Shown: positions 1 through 6,455 of the stretch, one piece after another
Position numbering within the stretch: position 1 is the stretch's first letter
How the letters are laid out: the number at the start of each line of letters is the position of its first letter
Source: Prevotellaceae bacterium
GTDB lineage: Bacteria > Bacteroidota > Bacteroidia > Bacteroidales > Bacteroidaceae
Assembly (NCBI GenBank): GCA_030536165.1
Contig: JAUNQM010000042.1
Coordinates: 1-11,715 of the forward strand
Length of the DNA stretch: 11,715 bases
Direction: 5' to 3'
Made by a program: the position numbers and the translations under genes
The notes under the pieces: generated by a model
Seen by the model: only the letters and a program-made list of their open reading frames with translations
Databases searched by the model: none
What the model was told of the DNA's origin: nothing

Positions 1-24
1 AAACCTAAAACCTTCCCTTCCTGT

Positions 25-1062
25 CTATTCGTATTGCCTCAATGCAGAGATGAGTGCTGTGTTTTCGGCTTTGGTACCTATGGTTATGCGCAGGCAGTTC
101 TCGCAGAGCGGAACATGATTGCGGTCGCGAACCATGATGCCTTTTTGCTTTAGGTATTCATACACGGCAGGGCCATTGTCGAAGCGTGCGAGGAAGAAGT
201 TTGCATCAGACGTGAACACACGCTGGCAGTAAGGTAGTTCTTCCACGGCATTCATCACGCGCGTGCGCTCCTCTAATATCTGTATCACGCTCTTCGCCAC
301 ATCCGATGTGCGTCCGAGTATGTTGAGTATCTCGCGCTGCGTCACCTCGTTCACGTTGTAAGGGTATTTCACCTTGTTCATGATATTGATAATCTCCTTC
401 GATGCGTAAGCCACTCCGAGGTTTACCGATGCGCACCCCCATGCAATGCTAAATGTATTGAGGATGATAAGGTTTGGATAGTCGTTGAGTTCTGTTCGCA
501 ACGATGGTATTGAAGAAAAGTCGCTGTAGGCTTCATCGACCACCACGATGCCCTGAAACTGTTTCAGCACTCGCTCAATCTCTGTGCGGTCGATGCTGTT
601 GCCTGTTGGGTTGTTAGGCGAACAAATCCATATCACCTTTGTGTTTGAGTCCATTTCGGCAAGCAGGTCGTAGCATTTCACCTGAAAGTCTTCATCGAGT
701 AGCACAGGGCGGTATTCTATCTCGTTGATGAGTGCTTCAGCCTTGTAGCGTGCGTATGTTGGCTCTATGGCAATCACATTGTCCTTGCCTGGTGTGCAGA
801 AACAACGATAGATGACATCAATGGCTTCGTCGCTGCCGTTGGCAAGAAACAGTTGGTCTTCGCTCACGCGTTTCATCGGGGCAAGCGCTGCCTTCACCTT
901 TCGCTGCAGTGGGTCTGGGTAGCGGTTCAAGGGCTGATTGTTTGGACTCTCGTTTGCATCGAGCAATACACACGCCTTGTTCTGGTCGTAGAGTTCACGC
1001 CCACTCTTGTAGCTTTCAAATGCCAATATGCTTGGCCGCACTAAGTCTTCCAGTTTCTTCAT
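25..1062 (-). CDS. hisC: Histidinol-phosphate aminotransferase homologue lacking the PLP lysine
   Basis: This is a 345-residue fold-type I aminotransferase of the HisC family, which converts imidazole-acetol phosphate and glutamate to histidinol phosphate in histidine synthesis. Family landmarks are present in order: NRYPDPLQ near residue 47, GSDEAID near 76, EPTYARY near 100, SPNNPTGN near 148 (PLP-ring Asn), VVVDEAYSDFS near 173 (Asp and Tyr), and a C-terminal VRDRN and CLRITIGT that supply the two substrate-carboxylate arginines. The active-site loop is abnormal. The family reads FSKAWG..xIRLG; here it is FSIAWGCASVNLG, so the Schiff-base lysine is Ile206 (bases 445-447) and the phosphate-binding arginine is Asn214 (421-423). 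The frame is intact and length is normal, so it is not an obvious pseudogene. The ATG at 1060-1062 fits the family N-terminus. The gene directly upstream is mltF, not hisD, so it is not in a hisGDC arrangement on this side. Family membership is certain; aminotransferase activity is doubtful. Confidence 0.9.
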   Translation of the reverse strand: MKKLEDLVRPSILAFESYKSGRELYDQNKACVLLDANESPNNQPLNRYPDPLQRKVKAALAPMKRVSEDQLFLANGSDEAIDVIYRCFCTPGKDNVIAIEPTYARYKAEALINEIEYRPVLLDEDFQVKCYDLLAEMDSNTKVIWICSPNNPTGNSIDRTEIERVLKQFQGIVVVDEAYSDFSSIPSLRTELNDYPNLIILNTFSIAWGCASVNLGVAYASKEIINIMNKVKYPYNVNEVTQREILNILGRTSDVAKSVIQILEERTRVMNAVEELPYCQRVFTSDANFFLARFDNGPAVYEYLKQKGIMVRDRNHVPLCENCLRITIGTKAENTALISALRQYE

Positions 1063-1095
1063 TGTTTGCGGTTATATAAAATGTTTCATCCAAAA

Positions 1096-1216
1096 CGTCA
1101 TCCTGAATCGACGCAACAGCGAGAGGCATCAAGCTTGCTTGATATGCCCGAGCTGCAAGGAGATGCCGAGCAAGCGAAGCGCAGTTCTCGGCAACTTGAT
1201 TCAGGATCTCCTTCTG
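1096..1216 (+). repeat. Long REP-like branched hairpin element (copy A)
   Basis: The element fills much of the gap between mltF and hisC. It starts CGTC, has outer arms ATCCTGAATC (1100-1109) and GATTCAGGAT (1198-1207), and ends CTCCTTCTG. Inside are two hairpins: one pairs 1125-1134 with 1137-1148 (GGCATCAAGC with GCTTGATATGCC, a two-base bulge), the other pairs TGCCGAG (1164-1170) with CTCGGCA (1187-1193). The predicted fold is a multi-branched stem. About 100 bp recur in opposite orientation at 2675-2774, with roughly six mismatches. It is non-coding and looks like a non-autonomous mobile repeat; no transposase is in the window. Confidence 0.75.
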
Positions 1217-1234
1217 TACGTTCTAAAAGCCCTA

Positions 1235-1251
1235 AATAGTAAATCGTAAAT
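1235..1251 (+). repeat. AT-rich intergenic phrase, inverted copy at 6166-6182
   Basis: The 17-mer AATAGTAAATCGTAAAT just downstream of mltF occurs again, inverted and exact, at 6166-6182 just upstream of the porin gene. Both copies are intergenic and of low complexity. Function is unknown; it may be filler propagated between gaps. Confidence 0.4.
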
Positions 1252-1267
1252 CATTTGCAATGTGTCT

Positions 1268-2467
1268 TTACTTTATTGCAATCCGTTTGTATTCGTTCCA
1301 GCGTCGCATGATGTTGCTCACGTAGCCTACGGTCTCGCTTCCGCGCATGTAGCCTGCGTGTACCAGCGAGTCGTTTTCGTAATACTCAGGGTCCTGAAGT
1401 TTGAGCACATACGGTGCCAGCGACTCCCAGTTGTTGTAGCGGTTCATGTTGTCGGCCCTTGCCAATGCCTGTGCATCGCGTATGTGTGCAATGCCGCCGT
1501 TGTAGCATGCGAGCACGAATTTTATCTTATTGTCGCGCCCAGGTATATTACCAAGCGAGCCACTAATCTCTCGTATCAGCTTTGTGGCTGTAAGGATGTT
1601 ATGCTCTGGCTCGAAGATTTGTTTCAGTGGAAGTCCGAGGTTTTTGGCTGTGCCTGGCATAATCTGCATAAGTCCACGAGCACCAGCAAACGACTGTGCC
1701 TCTGGGTCGAACTTGCTCTCCTGATAGCATTGCGCAGCAAGCAGTCGCCAGTCCCATCCGCATACGTTGGCGTATTTCTTGAACAGATGGTCATAGACAC
1801 TAATCTTTCCGTGCTCACGGTCGAATATAGGAGCAATGTATCGTCGGCTTGCGCCACCAGTCATCACGAGCATCTGCTCTTCCGACTTAGCCTGACTGCG
1901 CAAGTCGGGCTTAAACCATCGGTCGAGTGCAGCCTTCAGTTTTGGCGATGCCGACCTTACCGTCCACGACAAATCTTCGTCTTTCGTCTGCTTCGTAGCA
2001 CCCGCTGCGAGCAGTTTCAGATTCTTTGAACGTATGACGCTCTCAGGCAGTGGAGTGATGATTATGTCGCCTAAACCTTTGTGGAGTTTGTCAATCATGT
2101 CGAGCGTGTCCTTGCATACTTCGCCGCGCACGAACAGTCCTTCGTGGCGTGCAAAGTTCTCTGCCATAAGATATTCCACGCCGAGCGCACGCTTATGGAA
2201 TTCATAGAAAGTCTCTTTGCCTTCAAGTGTAAGCACAATGACCTCTCCGCACTCCACAATGTCGGGCAAGTCGTATTCCACATCATCCGTAATCCTCATG
2301 TTGCTGATAGAGTCAGCGCCAGCATAGAGTATTTTGCCGAAAGGAGAATTGATGACCGTCGCTTCTTCTTTCGGTTGCTTCAGATACATATTGTATATGA
2401 TGATGCAGGCAACAGCAAACACTATCGCCCCAACAATGGTCAGTATGGTCTTGATGGCACTTTTCAT
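1268..2467 (-). CDS. mltF: MltF-like membrane-bound lytic murein transglycosylase
   Basis: This 399-residue protein likely cleaves the MurNAc-GlcNAc bond of peptidoglycan in the periplasm, giving 1,6-anhydro ends. Residues 8-28 form one hydrophobic segment, probably an uncleaved anchor; Cys21 follows AVA, a poor lipobox, so lipidation is possible but less likely. Residues about 75-185 resemble part of the solute-binding-protein-like regulatory module of MltF. The catalytic SLT domain covers about 225-395: CYQESKFDPEA with catalytic Glu250, GARGLMQIMPGTA at 262-274, and ACYNGG at 320-325. It is shorter than E. coli MltF (about 518 residues), mainly in the N-terminal module, as I recall for Bacteroidetes versions. 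The ATG at 2465-2467 lies 7 bp after a strong -7 box, which supports this start. It stands alone between two repeat-filled gaps, so it is probably monocistronic. The exact subfamily name is less sure than the SLT assignment. Confidence 0.88.
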   Translation of the reverse strand: MKSAIKTILTIVGAIVFAVACIIIYNMYLKQPKEEATVINSPFGKILYAGADSISNMRITDDVEYDLPDIVECGEVIVLTLEGKETFYEFHKRALGVEYLMAENFARHEGLFVRGEVCKDTLDMIDKLHKGLGDIIITPLPESVIRSKNLKLLAAGATKQTKDEDLSWTVRSASPKLKAALDRWFKPDLRSQAKSEEQMLVMTGGASRRYIAPIFDREHGKISVYDHLFKKYANVCGWDWRLLAAQCYQESKFDPEAQSFAGARGLMQIMPGTAKNLGLPLKQIFEPEHNILTATKLIREISGSLGNIPGRDNKIKFVLACYNGGIAHIRDAQALARADNMNRYNNWESLAPYVLKLQDPEYYENDSLVHAGYMRGSETVGYVSNIMRRWNEYKRIAIK

Positions 2468-2474
2468 CGGCGTG

Positions 2475-2505
2475 CAAAGGTACGAATAAGTGAGTTAAAT
2501 ACAAA
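2475..2505 (-). promoter_or_regulatory. Bacteroidetes-type promoter of mltF
   Basis: Reading the minus strand, TTTG (2502-2505) is followed after 19 bp by TACCTTTG (2475-2482), matching the Bacteroidetes -33/-7 consensus TTTG and TAnnTTTG. The start codon is only 7 bp past the -7 box, so the transcript should have almost no leader. Confidence 0.7.
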
Positions 2506-2577
2506 ATAAAAGATGTAGATTTTTAGGTTTACTACTAAAAACATGTGCAATACATCCCTTATTTGTTTGCCCTTACT

Positions 2578-2606
2578 CGTCATTCCGTGCTTGACACGGA
2601 ATCTCC
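2578..2606 (+). repeat. Short REP-like hairpin
   Basis: CGTC precedes arm ATTCCGTG (2582-2589), loop CTTGA (2590-2594) and perfect complementary arm CACGGAAT (2595-2602), followed by CTCC. The loop and flanks match the copies at 2882 and 10110 although the arm sequence differs. It is intergenic, upstream of mltF. Confidence 0.75.
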
Positions 2607-2636
2607 TTCATTACGAAAAGGACTGTACGCAACTAT

Positions 2637-2774
2637 GGAGATCCTGAATCAAGTTCAGGATGACGATGGTGGGTGTTGCCGGCAACTGCGCTTCGCTTGC
2701 TCGGCATCTCCTTGCAGCTTGAGCATGTCAAGCAAGCTTGATGCCTCTCGCTGTTGTGTCGATTCAGGATGACG
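2637..2774 (-). repeat. Composite REP-like element: short hairpin fused to long copy B
   Basis: Bases 2637-2665 are a complete short hairpin in reverse orientation: GGAG, arm ATCCTGAA (2641-2648), loop TCAAG, arm TTCAGGAT (2654-2661), then GACG. Bases 2675-2774 match the reverse complement of the long copy at 1096-1216 with about six differences. Relative to that copy, 22 bp (about 2653-2674) are inserted after the first arm, and they contain the second half of the short hairpin. The element therefore looks like a nested or recombined pair. Open frames across it come from the repeat and are not credible genes. Confidence 0.7.
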
Positions 2775-2784
2775 ATGAGTGATT

Positions 2785-2862
2785 ACAAGAAAAATATTTG
2801 GCAAAAAGCAGGACTTTTTTCGCAGAAATGCTCATAATTGCGTGCGCGCGTAATATAATAAG
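2785..2862. other. Unassigned AT-rich block with a GC-rich near-palindrome
   Basis: This non-coding stretch between two REP-like elements contains a poly-T run followed by CGCAGAAATG, then ATTGCGTGCGCGCGTAAT (2837-2854), which is self-complementary if two G-T pairs are allowed, then TAATATAATAAGG. The TTTTTTCGCA part resembles the direct repeats upstream of the antiporter gene (11489-11539). I see no gene, tRNA or standard promoter here. Confidence 0.35.
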
Positions 2863-2881
2863 GTATATTCACCCAAGCGCT

Positions 2882-2910
2882 CGTCATCCTGAACTTGATT
2901 CAGGATCTCC
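2882..2910 (+). repeat. Short REP-like hairpin
   Basis: CGTC is followed by arm ATCCTGAA (2886-2893), loop CTTGA (2894-2898), arm TTCAGGAT (2899-2906) and CTCC. TTCTG follows, as it does after the long copy at 1096-1216. Pairing is perfect over eight bases. AT-rich filler of repeated TCAATTATC-like words runs from here to about 2948. Confidence 0.75.
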
Positions 2911-2949
2911 TTCTGGACGCTCAATTATCCATTATCAATTATCAATTAC

Positions 2950-3054
2950 TTTAGCCCTTCACACCTTAGGAGTGACACGCGAAACACCTGAGGTGTGACC
3001 ACCCCTGACACCTTAGGTGTGACACGAGAAACACCTAAGGTGTGGAGGGCTAAA
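2950..3054. repeat. Cluster of four 13-bp palindromes within a 105-bp inverted repeat
   Basis: Four copies of ACACCTNAGGTGT start at 2961, 2984, 3008 and 3031, a spacing of 23, 24 and 23 bp. The first has one mismatch (AGGAGT). The spacers alternate: GACACGCGAA, GACCACCCCTG, GACACGAGAA, which suggests duplication of a 47-bp pair. The whole is bounded by TTTAGCCCT (2950-2958) and AGGGCTAAA (3046-3054), so 21-bp arms at 2950-2970 and 3034-3054 pair with one mismatch. It lies about 80 bp past the end of the HD gene. It could be a dispersed repeat, a multi-site protein-binding array or a strong RNA hairpin; no T-run follows to make it a standard terminator. Confidence 0.75.
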
Positions 3055-3134
3055 ATATGGGATGAATGATGTTGCGATATAAGATTGATAGTGGCAATAA
3101 CCTTGACGAGTGCTGTAAGGGTTTGTTTCTCTGG

Positions 3135-3773
3135 TTATTGCTGTACGGAGGTTTCCTCCTTGTAGATGGTCTCGAACAGTTCGCGGAGACGAGGCTCGTT
3201 ATCTATCAATTCGTGAAGTTGGCGGAGTTTGGTTTGGTTCGGCGACTGCTGTATCCACAACTTGATGTACCCGTGGACTGAATATTTTTCGTCGAGATGG
3301 GCTTTAAGTCGCTGGAAGTGTTGTTCTTTGTCCTTCTCTGGATAGTTTGCAAGTCCGAACTGAATGGTGCGGCGGATAACGACTTCCGGCGTCAGGTCGC
3401 GGTCAGCCTCTGCCACAATCTTGCCGTAGATGCTGCGTGGGGAGCGTGAGCTTGACGCACGATGATCCTCCACAGCTTCTTTCATGATGCGTATCTCGTC
3501 GGTCGAAAACCATTTTTGCAGTCGTTTGTCGGCAGCCAGAATCTTTCCGCTTGTGATGTGGTGTATGGCTCGTGGACCCGATAGCCCGAGGTCGTGGTAG
3601 GCTGCTACGACGTATGCCATGTCGATGTTTGCACCGAGGTTGTTGGCTATCTCAATTGAGTTTTTGATTACGCTGTTGGCGTGACTCAACTGATGGGCTT
3701 TGTCAAACTGTGCATACTGTGGCAGTATCTGCTGCTCAATAAACTGCATGAGGTCGAGGCTTGGATTGTTCAT
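3135..3773 (-). CDS. HD-domain phosphohydrolase, substrate unknown
   Basis: This 212-residue soluble protein has no signal peptide or membrane segment. It carries the metal-binding pattern of the HD superfamily: His31 in QLSHANSVIKN, His60-Asp61 in AAYHDLG, His71-His72 in AIHHITSG, His104 in VEDHR, and Asp124/Asp126 in AEADRD. Such proteins are usually cytoplasmic, metal-dependent phosphohydrolases on nucleotides or similar phosphoesters; the order of motifs resembles the small single-domain YedJ-like group, and the substrate cannot be told from the sequence. The C-terminal 50 residues are charged and predicted helical. It begins 74 bp after the porin stop with no clear TAnnTTTG box between, so read-through from the porin transcript is possible. 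That gap contains a heptamer repeat. Confidence 0.8.
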   Translation of the reverse strand: MNNPSLDLMQFIEQQILPQYAQFDKAHQLSHANSVIKNSIEIANNLGANIDMAYVVAAYHDLGLSGPRAIHHITSGKILAADKRLQKWFSTDEIRIMKEAVEDHRASSSRSPRSIYGKIVAEADRDLTPEVVIRRTIQFGLANYPEKDKEQHFQRLKAHLDEKYSVHGYIKLWIQQSPNQTKLRQLHELIDNEPRLRELFETIYKEETSVQQ

Positions 3774-3787
3774 TGAGGGTATGGATT

Positions 3788-3822
3788 AGGTTTCAGGTTT
3801 CTGGTTTCAGGTTTAAGGTTCT
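3788..3822. repeat. Five-copy heptamer tandem repeat
   Basis: Five 7-bp units run AGGTTTC, AGGTTTC, TGGTTTC, AGGTTTA, AGGTTCT in the gap between the porin stop and the HD start. It lies outside coding sequence, so copy-number change would alter spacing, not frame. Similar words (AAACCTAAAACC) occur at bases 1-13, inverted. Confidence 0.6.
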
Positions 3823-3847
3823 GGAAATTCTAGTTTTTAAGCATGGT

Positions 3848-6148
3848 CTAATTAAAGAAATTCCATGATACACCTAATCGGAGTATGCTGCTGTTGGTTG
3901 GATAATGAGGCGTGAGGAAGGCGTTACGGTTGCCTGTGCCGTTGTTGATGTGAGTGTACATGACAAAGAATCGTGCGTGCTTCAGGAAGAAGTCGGCATA
4001 GACGTTCACCCACGGATAGTTGCCTAACTCGGTCTTTTCAGCATTGCCTTGCACGGTGAACACGCCGAGTGCCGGACTGTAGTCAGGTGCGTAGTACTTG
4101 GTGAAGTATCTGACGTCGGCTCCAAGGTGTATGTCGAGCACCTTGCGAACAAGGAAACGGAAGTACATGTTGCTGAAGATATTTAGCGCTGGAACCGGCA
4201 AAATTTCCTTATCGGACGTTGTCTGATAGGTAATCACATTCTCCCAGTTGAAGGCTCCGAGCGTGACGTCTTGACGCAGCTGTGCAGTCATCACCGTGAG
4301 GTTCTTGCTGCTCTGGCAGACTTCGACCATGTTCCCTGTGCGACGGAAACTCTGGTCGGCAAGGATGTTGTAGCGCTGCGACATGTAGATGTAGTTGTTT
4401 ATATTGTCGAAGGCTATGCGCAGACGAGTGCGAGTGCGTTGCAACGAGAACTCTCCTTCAATCCTTGTGCGTATCTCTTTGTCGAGGTCATTGTCCCACC
4501 AATAGTGCTTGCTGTGGTAGTGACGATAGTAGAACGTAGGGTTGTTGTGCTCAACAGAAGCGCGTGCAATGAGTTGCACGGTGTCGTTGAACAGGCGGAA
4601 GTTGAGGTCACCGACGCCTTGAATGCGGAACTGACCAGCGTCTTCGCCTGCCAGCCATGTCTCTGCGCGGAGGTTGTAATGCAGCAGTGTGCCTTCAGTC
4701 TTAGTCAGAGCCGCACCCACGCTTATGCTGTTTTCGTTGTACGACATGCGTCGGTCGGTGGAATCAGGCAACGTAAAGTTGCGGAATTCGTGAGCCACGA
4801 ACACCTTCAGACCGGCTTTTGCATACTTGTTGAAGCCTTCGAGCAACGCTACGCCAAACGTGTTGCGGATGTTGTAGTAGCGAGTATCGTCGTAGATGGA
4901 GTCGTTGCCATAGCCGTGGTAACGATTGAAGAATGTGTTTTCGTAGTATTCGTTAGGCGAGCGGTATGCCTGGTAGATGCGATTAAAGTAGTTCCATTCA
5001 AGCGTGTGGATGAAACTCGTGACAGGCACGAACTCGTCCTTTGTCCATGTTGTGTCCTCCTTTTCGGCGGTCTCAGCAATGAGGGCGTTGATAGAATCAG
5101 CATCAACTGTGATGCGTTCTGATGCTTTCTTTTCTTCTTCAGGAAGGTCGCCTTTTATCTCAGCATCGTCAGGTCGGCCTGCAAAGACTGGTTCGTCGTC
5201 ATACTCCTTGCCCTTCTTCTTGGCTGCATCCTTGAGTTTGTTCTTCTCATTATCCTTTTGGGATTCCATTGCAAACTTCTTTGCCTTAATCTCGTCTTCG
5301 GTCATTGGAACTTTTTTCTTGAAACCGAGTTTGTAGCGATGTGTGAGGAACACATGGTGGTTGTCGAACCTGTTCCAGTTGTCGTTTAGCGAAACAGGTA
5401 TCTCATTTTCCTCAAAAGCAGAGAAACTTTCAGGATGGGTAATGTAGTTATCGTCGGTTATACCTCCGTTTTCAGTTACCTTCTGATGGTTGGTGCTGAA
5501 GAGGAAATGCATGTCATATTTATCGCCCAGATAAGAAGAGTGCAGGGTGTAGTTGAAATGAGAATTACTCTGGTTCTGGTAGTATCCGCGAGCATAGATG
5601 TAATCAAACTTGAAACCAAATCCGAGACGCTTGTTGGCATTCACCGCAAAGAGAACTTTGAGGTGGTCTTCACCATCTATTTTGTTACCGCAACTGTTGT
5701 AACTGAGATTTGTGATAGGAGAAAATGTATTAGTGAAATGGTGCTTTTCTGGCGATATGACGAAGTAATCGTAAGGCTGAGCGAAGATGAATTGCTCCTT
5801 GTAATCACGGTCGGTGAAGATGCGGGCAATGCGTGGCGAACCTTGATTGCCGGTGGTGTTGTATTCGCCTTCGAAGCCGTTAGTGAAAAGAGTGTTTCGA
5901 TACATGAACGGCACTGTGTCAGGCACAGCTGGAGTTACGTCGCCAAACTGGCGGTCAACAGTCCAAACGTGCATGCCGACAGGTATGTCTTCCTCATGGT
6001 TTGTCGTGTCCCTATTGCCAGCCTTGCTGCTTGTCTGCATCTGAGGGTCGGCATTCAGACCATTGAACTCAGTCGTCTGGTCGAATTGAGCCATCGTATA
6101 GCAATACGAGGCTGCAAGCAGAAGCATGGTTAAGAGGGCACGTTTCAT
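3848..6148 (-). CDS. Putative outer-membrane porin (Porin_10-like)
   Basis: This 766-residue protein is predicted to be an outer-membrane beta-barrel. Residues 1-20 are a signal peptide (MKRALLTMLLLAASYCYTMA) with likely cleavage before QFDQ. The rest is rich in alternating aromatic strands, for example LGFGFKFDYIYARGYY, YDMHFLFSTNHQK and VNVYADFFLKHARFFVMYTH, and it ends in SWNFFN, a terminal Phe-rich strand typical of barrels. The match to the Bacteroidetes putative porin family (Porin_10) is from memory of its style and length. Residues about 280-370 are a highly charged Lys/Glu/Asp stretch without strand pattern, an unusual loop or domain for a barrel. An in-frame TTG lies just before the ATG; I chose the ATG at 6146-6148 because it directly starts the signal peptide. 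The gene follows the small membrane protein gene by 88 bp. Transported substrate is unknown. Confidence 0.82.
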   Translation of the reverse strand: MKRALLTMLLLAASYCYTMAQFDQTTEFNGLNADPQMQTSSKAGNRDTTNHEEDIPVGMHVWTVDRQFGDVTPAVPDTVPFMYRNTLFTNGFEGEYNTTGNQGSPRIARIFTDRDYKEQFIFAQPYDYFVISPEKHHFTNTFSPITNLSYNSCGNKIDGEDHLKVLFAVNANKRLGFGFKFDYIYARGYYQNQSNSHFNYTLHSSYLGDKYDMHFLFSTNHQKVTENGGITDDNYITHPESFSAFEENEIPVSLNDNWNRFDNHHVFLTHRYKLGFKKKVPMTEDEIKAKKFAMESQKDNEKNKLKDAAKKKGKEYDDEPVFAGRPDDAEIKGDLPEEEKKASERITVDADSINALIAETAEKEDTTWTKDEFVPVTSFIHTLEWNYFNRIYQAYRSPNEYYENTFFNRYHGYGNDSIYDDTRYYNIRNTFGVALLEGFNKYAKAGLKVFVAHEFRNFTLPDSTDRRMSYNENSISVGAALTKTEGTLLHYNLRAETWLAGEDAGQFRIQGVGDLNFRLFNDTVQLIARASVEHNNPTFYYRHYHSKHYWWDNDLDKEIRTRIEGEFSLQRTRTRLRIAFDNINNYIYMSQRYNILADQSFRRTGNMVEVCQSSKNLTVMTAQLRQDVTLGAFNWENVITYQTTSDKEILPVPALNIFSNMYFRFLVRKVLDIHLGADVRYFTKYYAPDYSPALGVFTVQGNAEKTELGNYPWVNVYADFFLKHARFFVMYTHINNGTGNRNAFLTPHYPTNSSILRLGVSWNFFN

Positions 6149-6236
6149 CAATTTACTATTTAACTATTTACGATTTACTATTTCAGATTGTTTGGGGCAG
6201 CGGCTTCTTAAAACTCAAATAATGCTTGTACATGAT

Positions 6237-6419
6237 TTAGTTTCTTGGTCGCATAAATCGGATGATATACTCCATCATCTTGAATGCCATGGCGCATAGC
6301 ACGACAACAGTGCCGATGAATTTGTCGCTTGCAAGATAGATGACGACTCCGACAACGGCACCAAGCATAAATATGATATTCAAGATTTGGCGAATCTTGA
6401 ATATTGTTTCTTCGTTCAT
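6237..6419 (-). CDS. Small two-helix inner-membrane protein, function unknown
   Basis: A 60-residue protein with two hydrophobic segments, about residues 12-29 (LNIIFMLGAVVGVVIYLA) and 34-53 (IGTVVVLCAMAFKMMEYIIR). The short polar N-terminus has a mixed-charge start (NEETIFKIR) and the C-terminus is basic (RFMRPRN), a hairpin topology with both ends probably cytoplasmic. I recall similar short hypothetical proteins in Bacteroidales but no function. It starts 36 bp after the DUF4468-like gene and has no promoter box of its own that I can see, so it is probably co-transcribed with it. Length, composition and position between two envelope genes make it a credible gene. Confidence 0.7.
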   Translation of the reverse strand: MNEETIFKIRQILNIIFMLGAVVGVVIYLASDKFIGTVVVLCAMAFKMMEYIIRFMRPRN

Positions 6420-6455
6420 AATATGAATCTTCCTAAACTATTAACTCTAAACTTC

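Noticed and set aside
1262..2029. 255-codon plus-strand open frame opposite mltF
   Set aside because: It is antisense to the catalytic SLT domain, has no recognisable domain, and the minus-strand gene has intact motifs and a promoter.
1096..2774. Composite transposon carrying mltF
   Set aside because: The flanking copies are about 100-bp non-coding repeats with no transposase, no clear target-site duplication, and mltF looks like a native envelope gene.
2545..2998. Two short plus-strand open frames in the gap upstream of mltF
   Set aside because: They run through hairpin repeats and palindromes; the translated words (such as RHSVLDTESPS and RHPELDSGSPS) are just the repeat read in frame.
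1096..3054. CRISPR array
   Set aside because: The repeats are self-complementary, differ in length and orientation, and lack regular unique spacers or cas genes; the 23-24 bp palindrome array has near-identical spacers.
4271..5122. 283-codon plus-strand open frame opposite the porin gene
   Set aside because: It is the exact antisense of a strongly supported barrel protein, and its composition (Val/Ala/Cys/His-rich, no domain) is what a reversed porin coding strand gives.
5435..6133. 232-codon plus-strand open frame opposite the porin N-terminal half
   Set aside because: It is antisense to the signal peptide and first strands of the porin, with no start context or domain of its own.
6149..6151. 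TTG start codon for the porin one codon upstream
   Set aside because: The adjacent ATG starts the signal peptide directly and is the more likely initiator.
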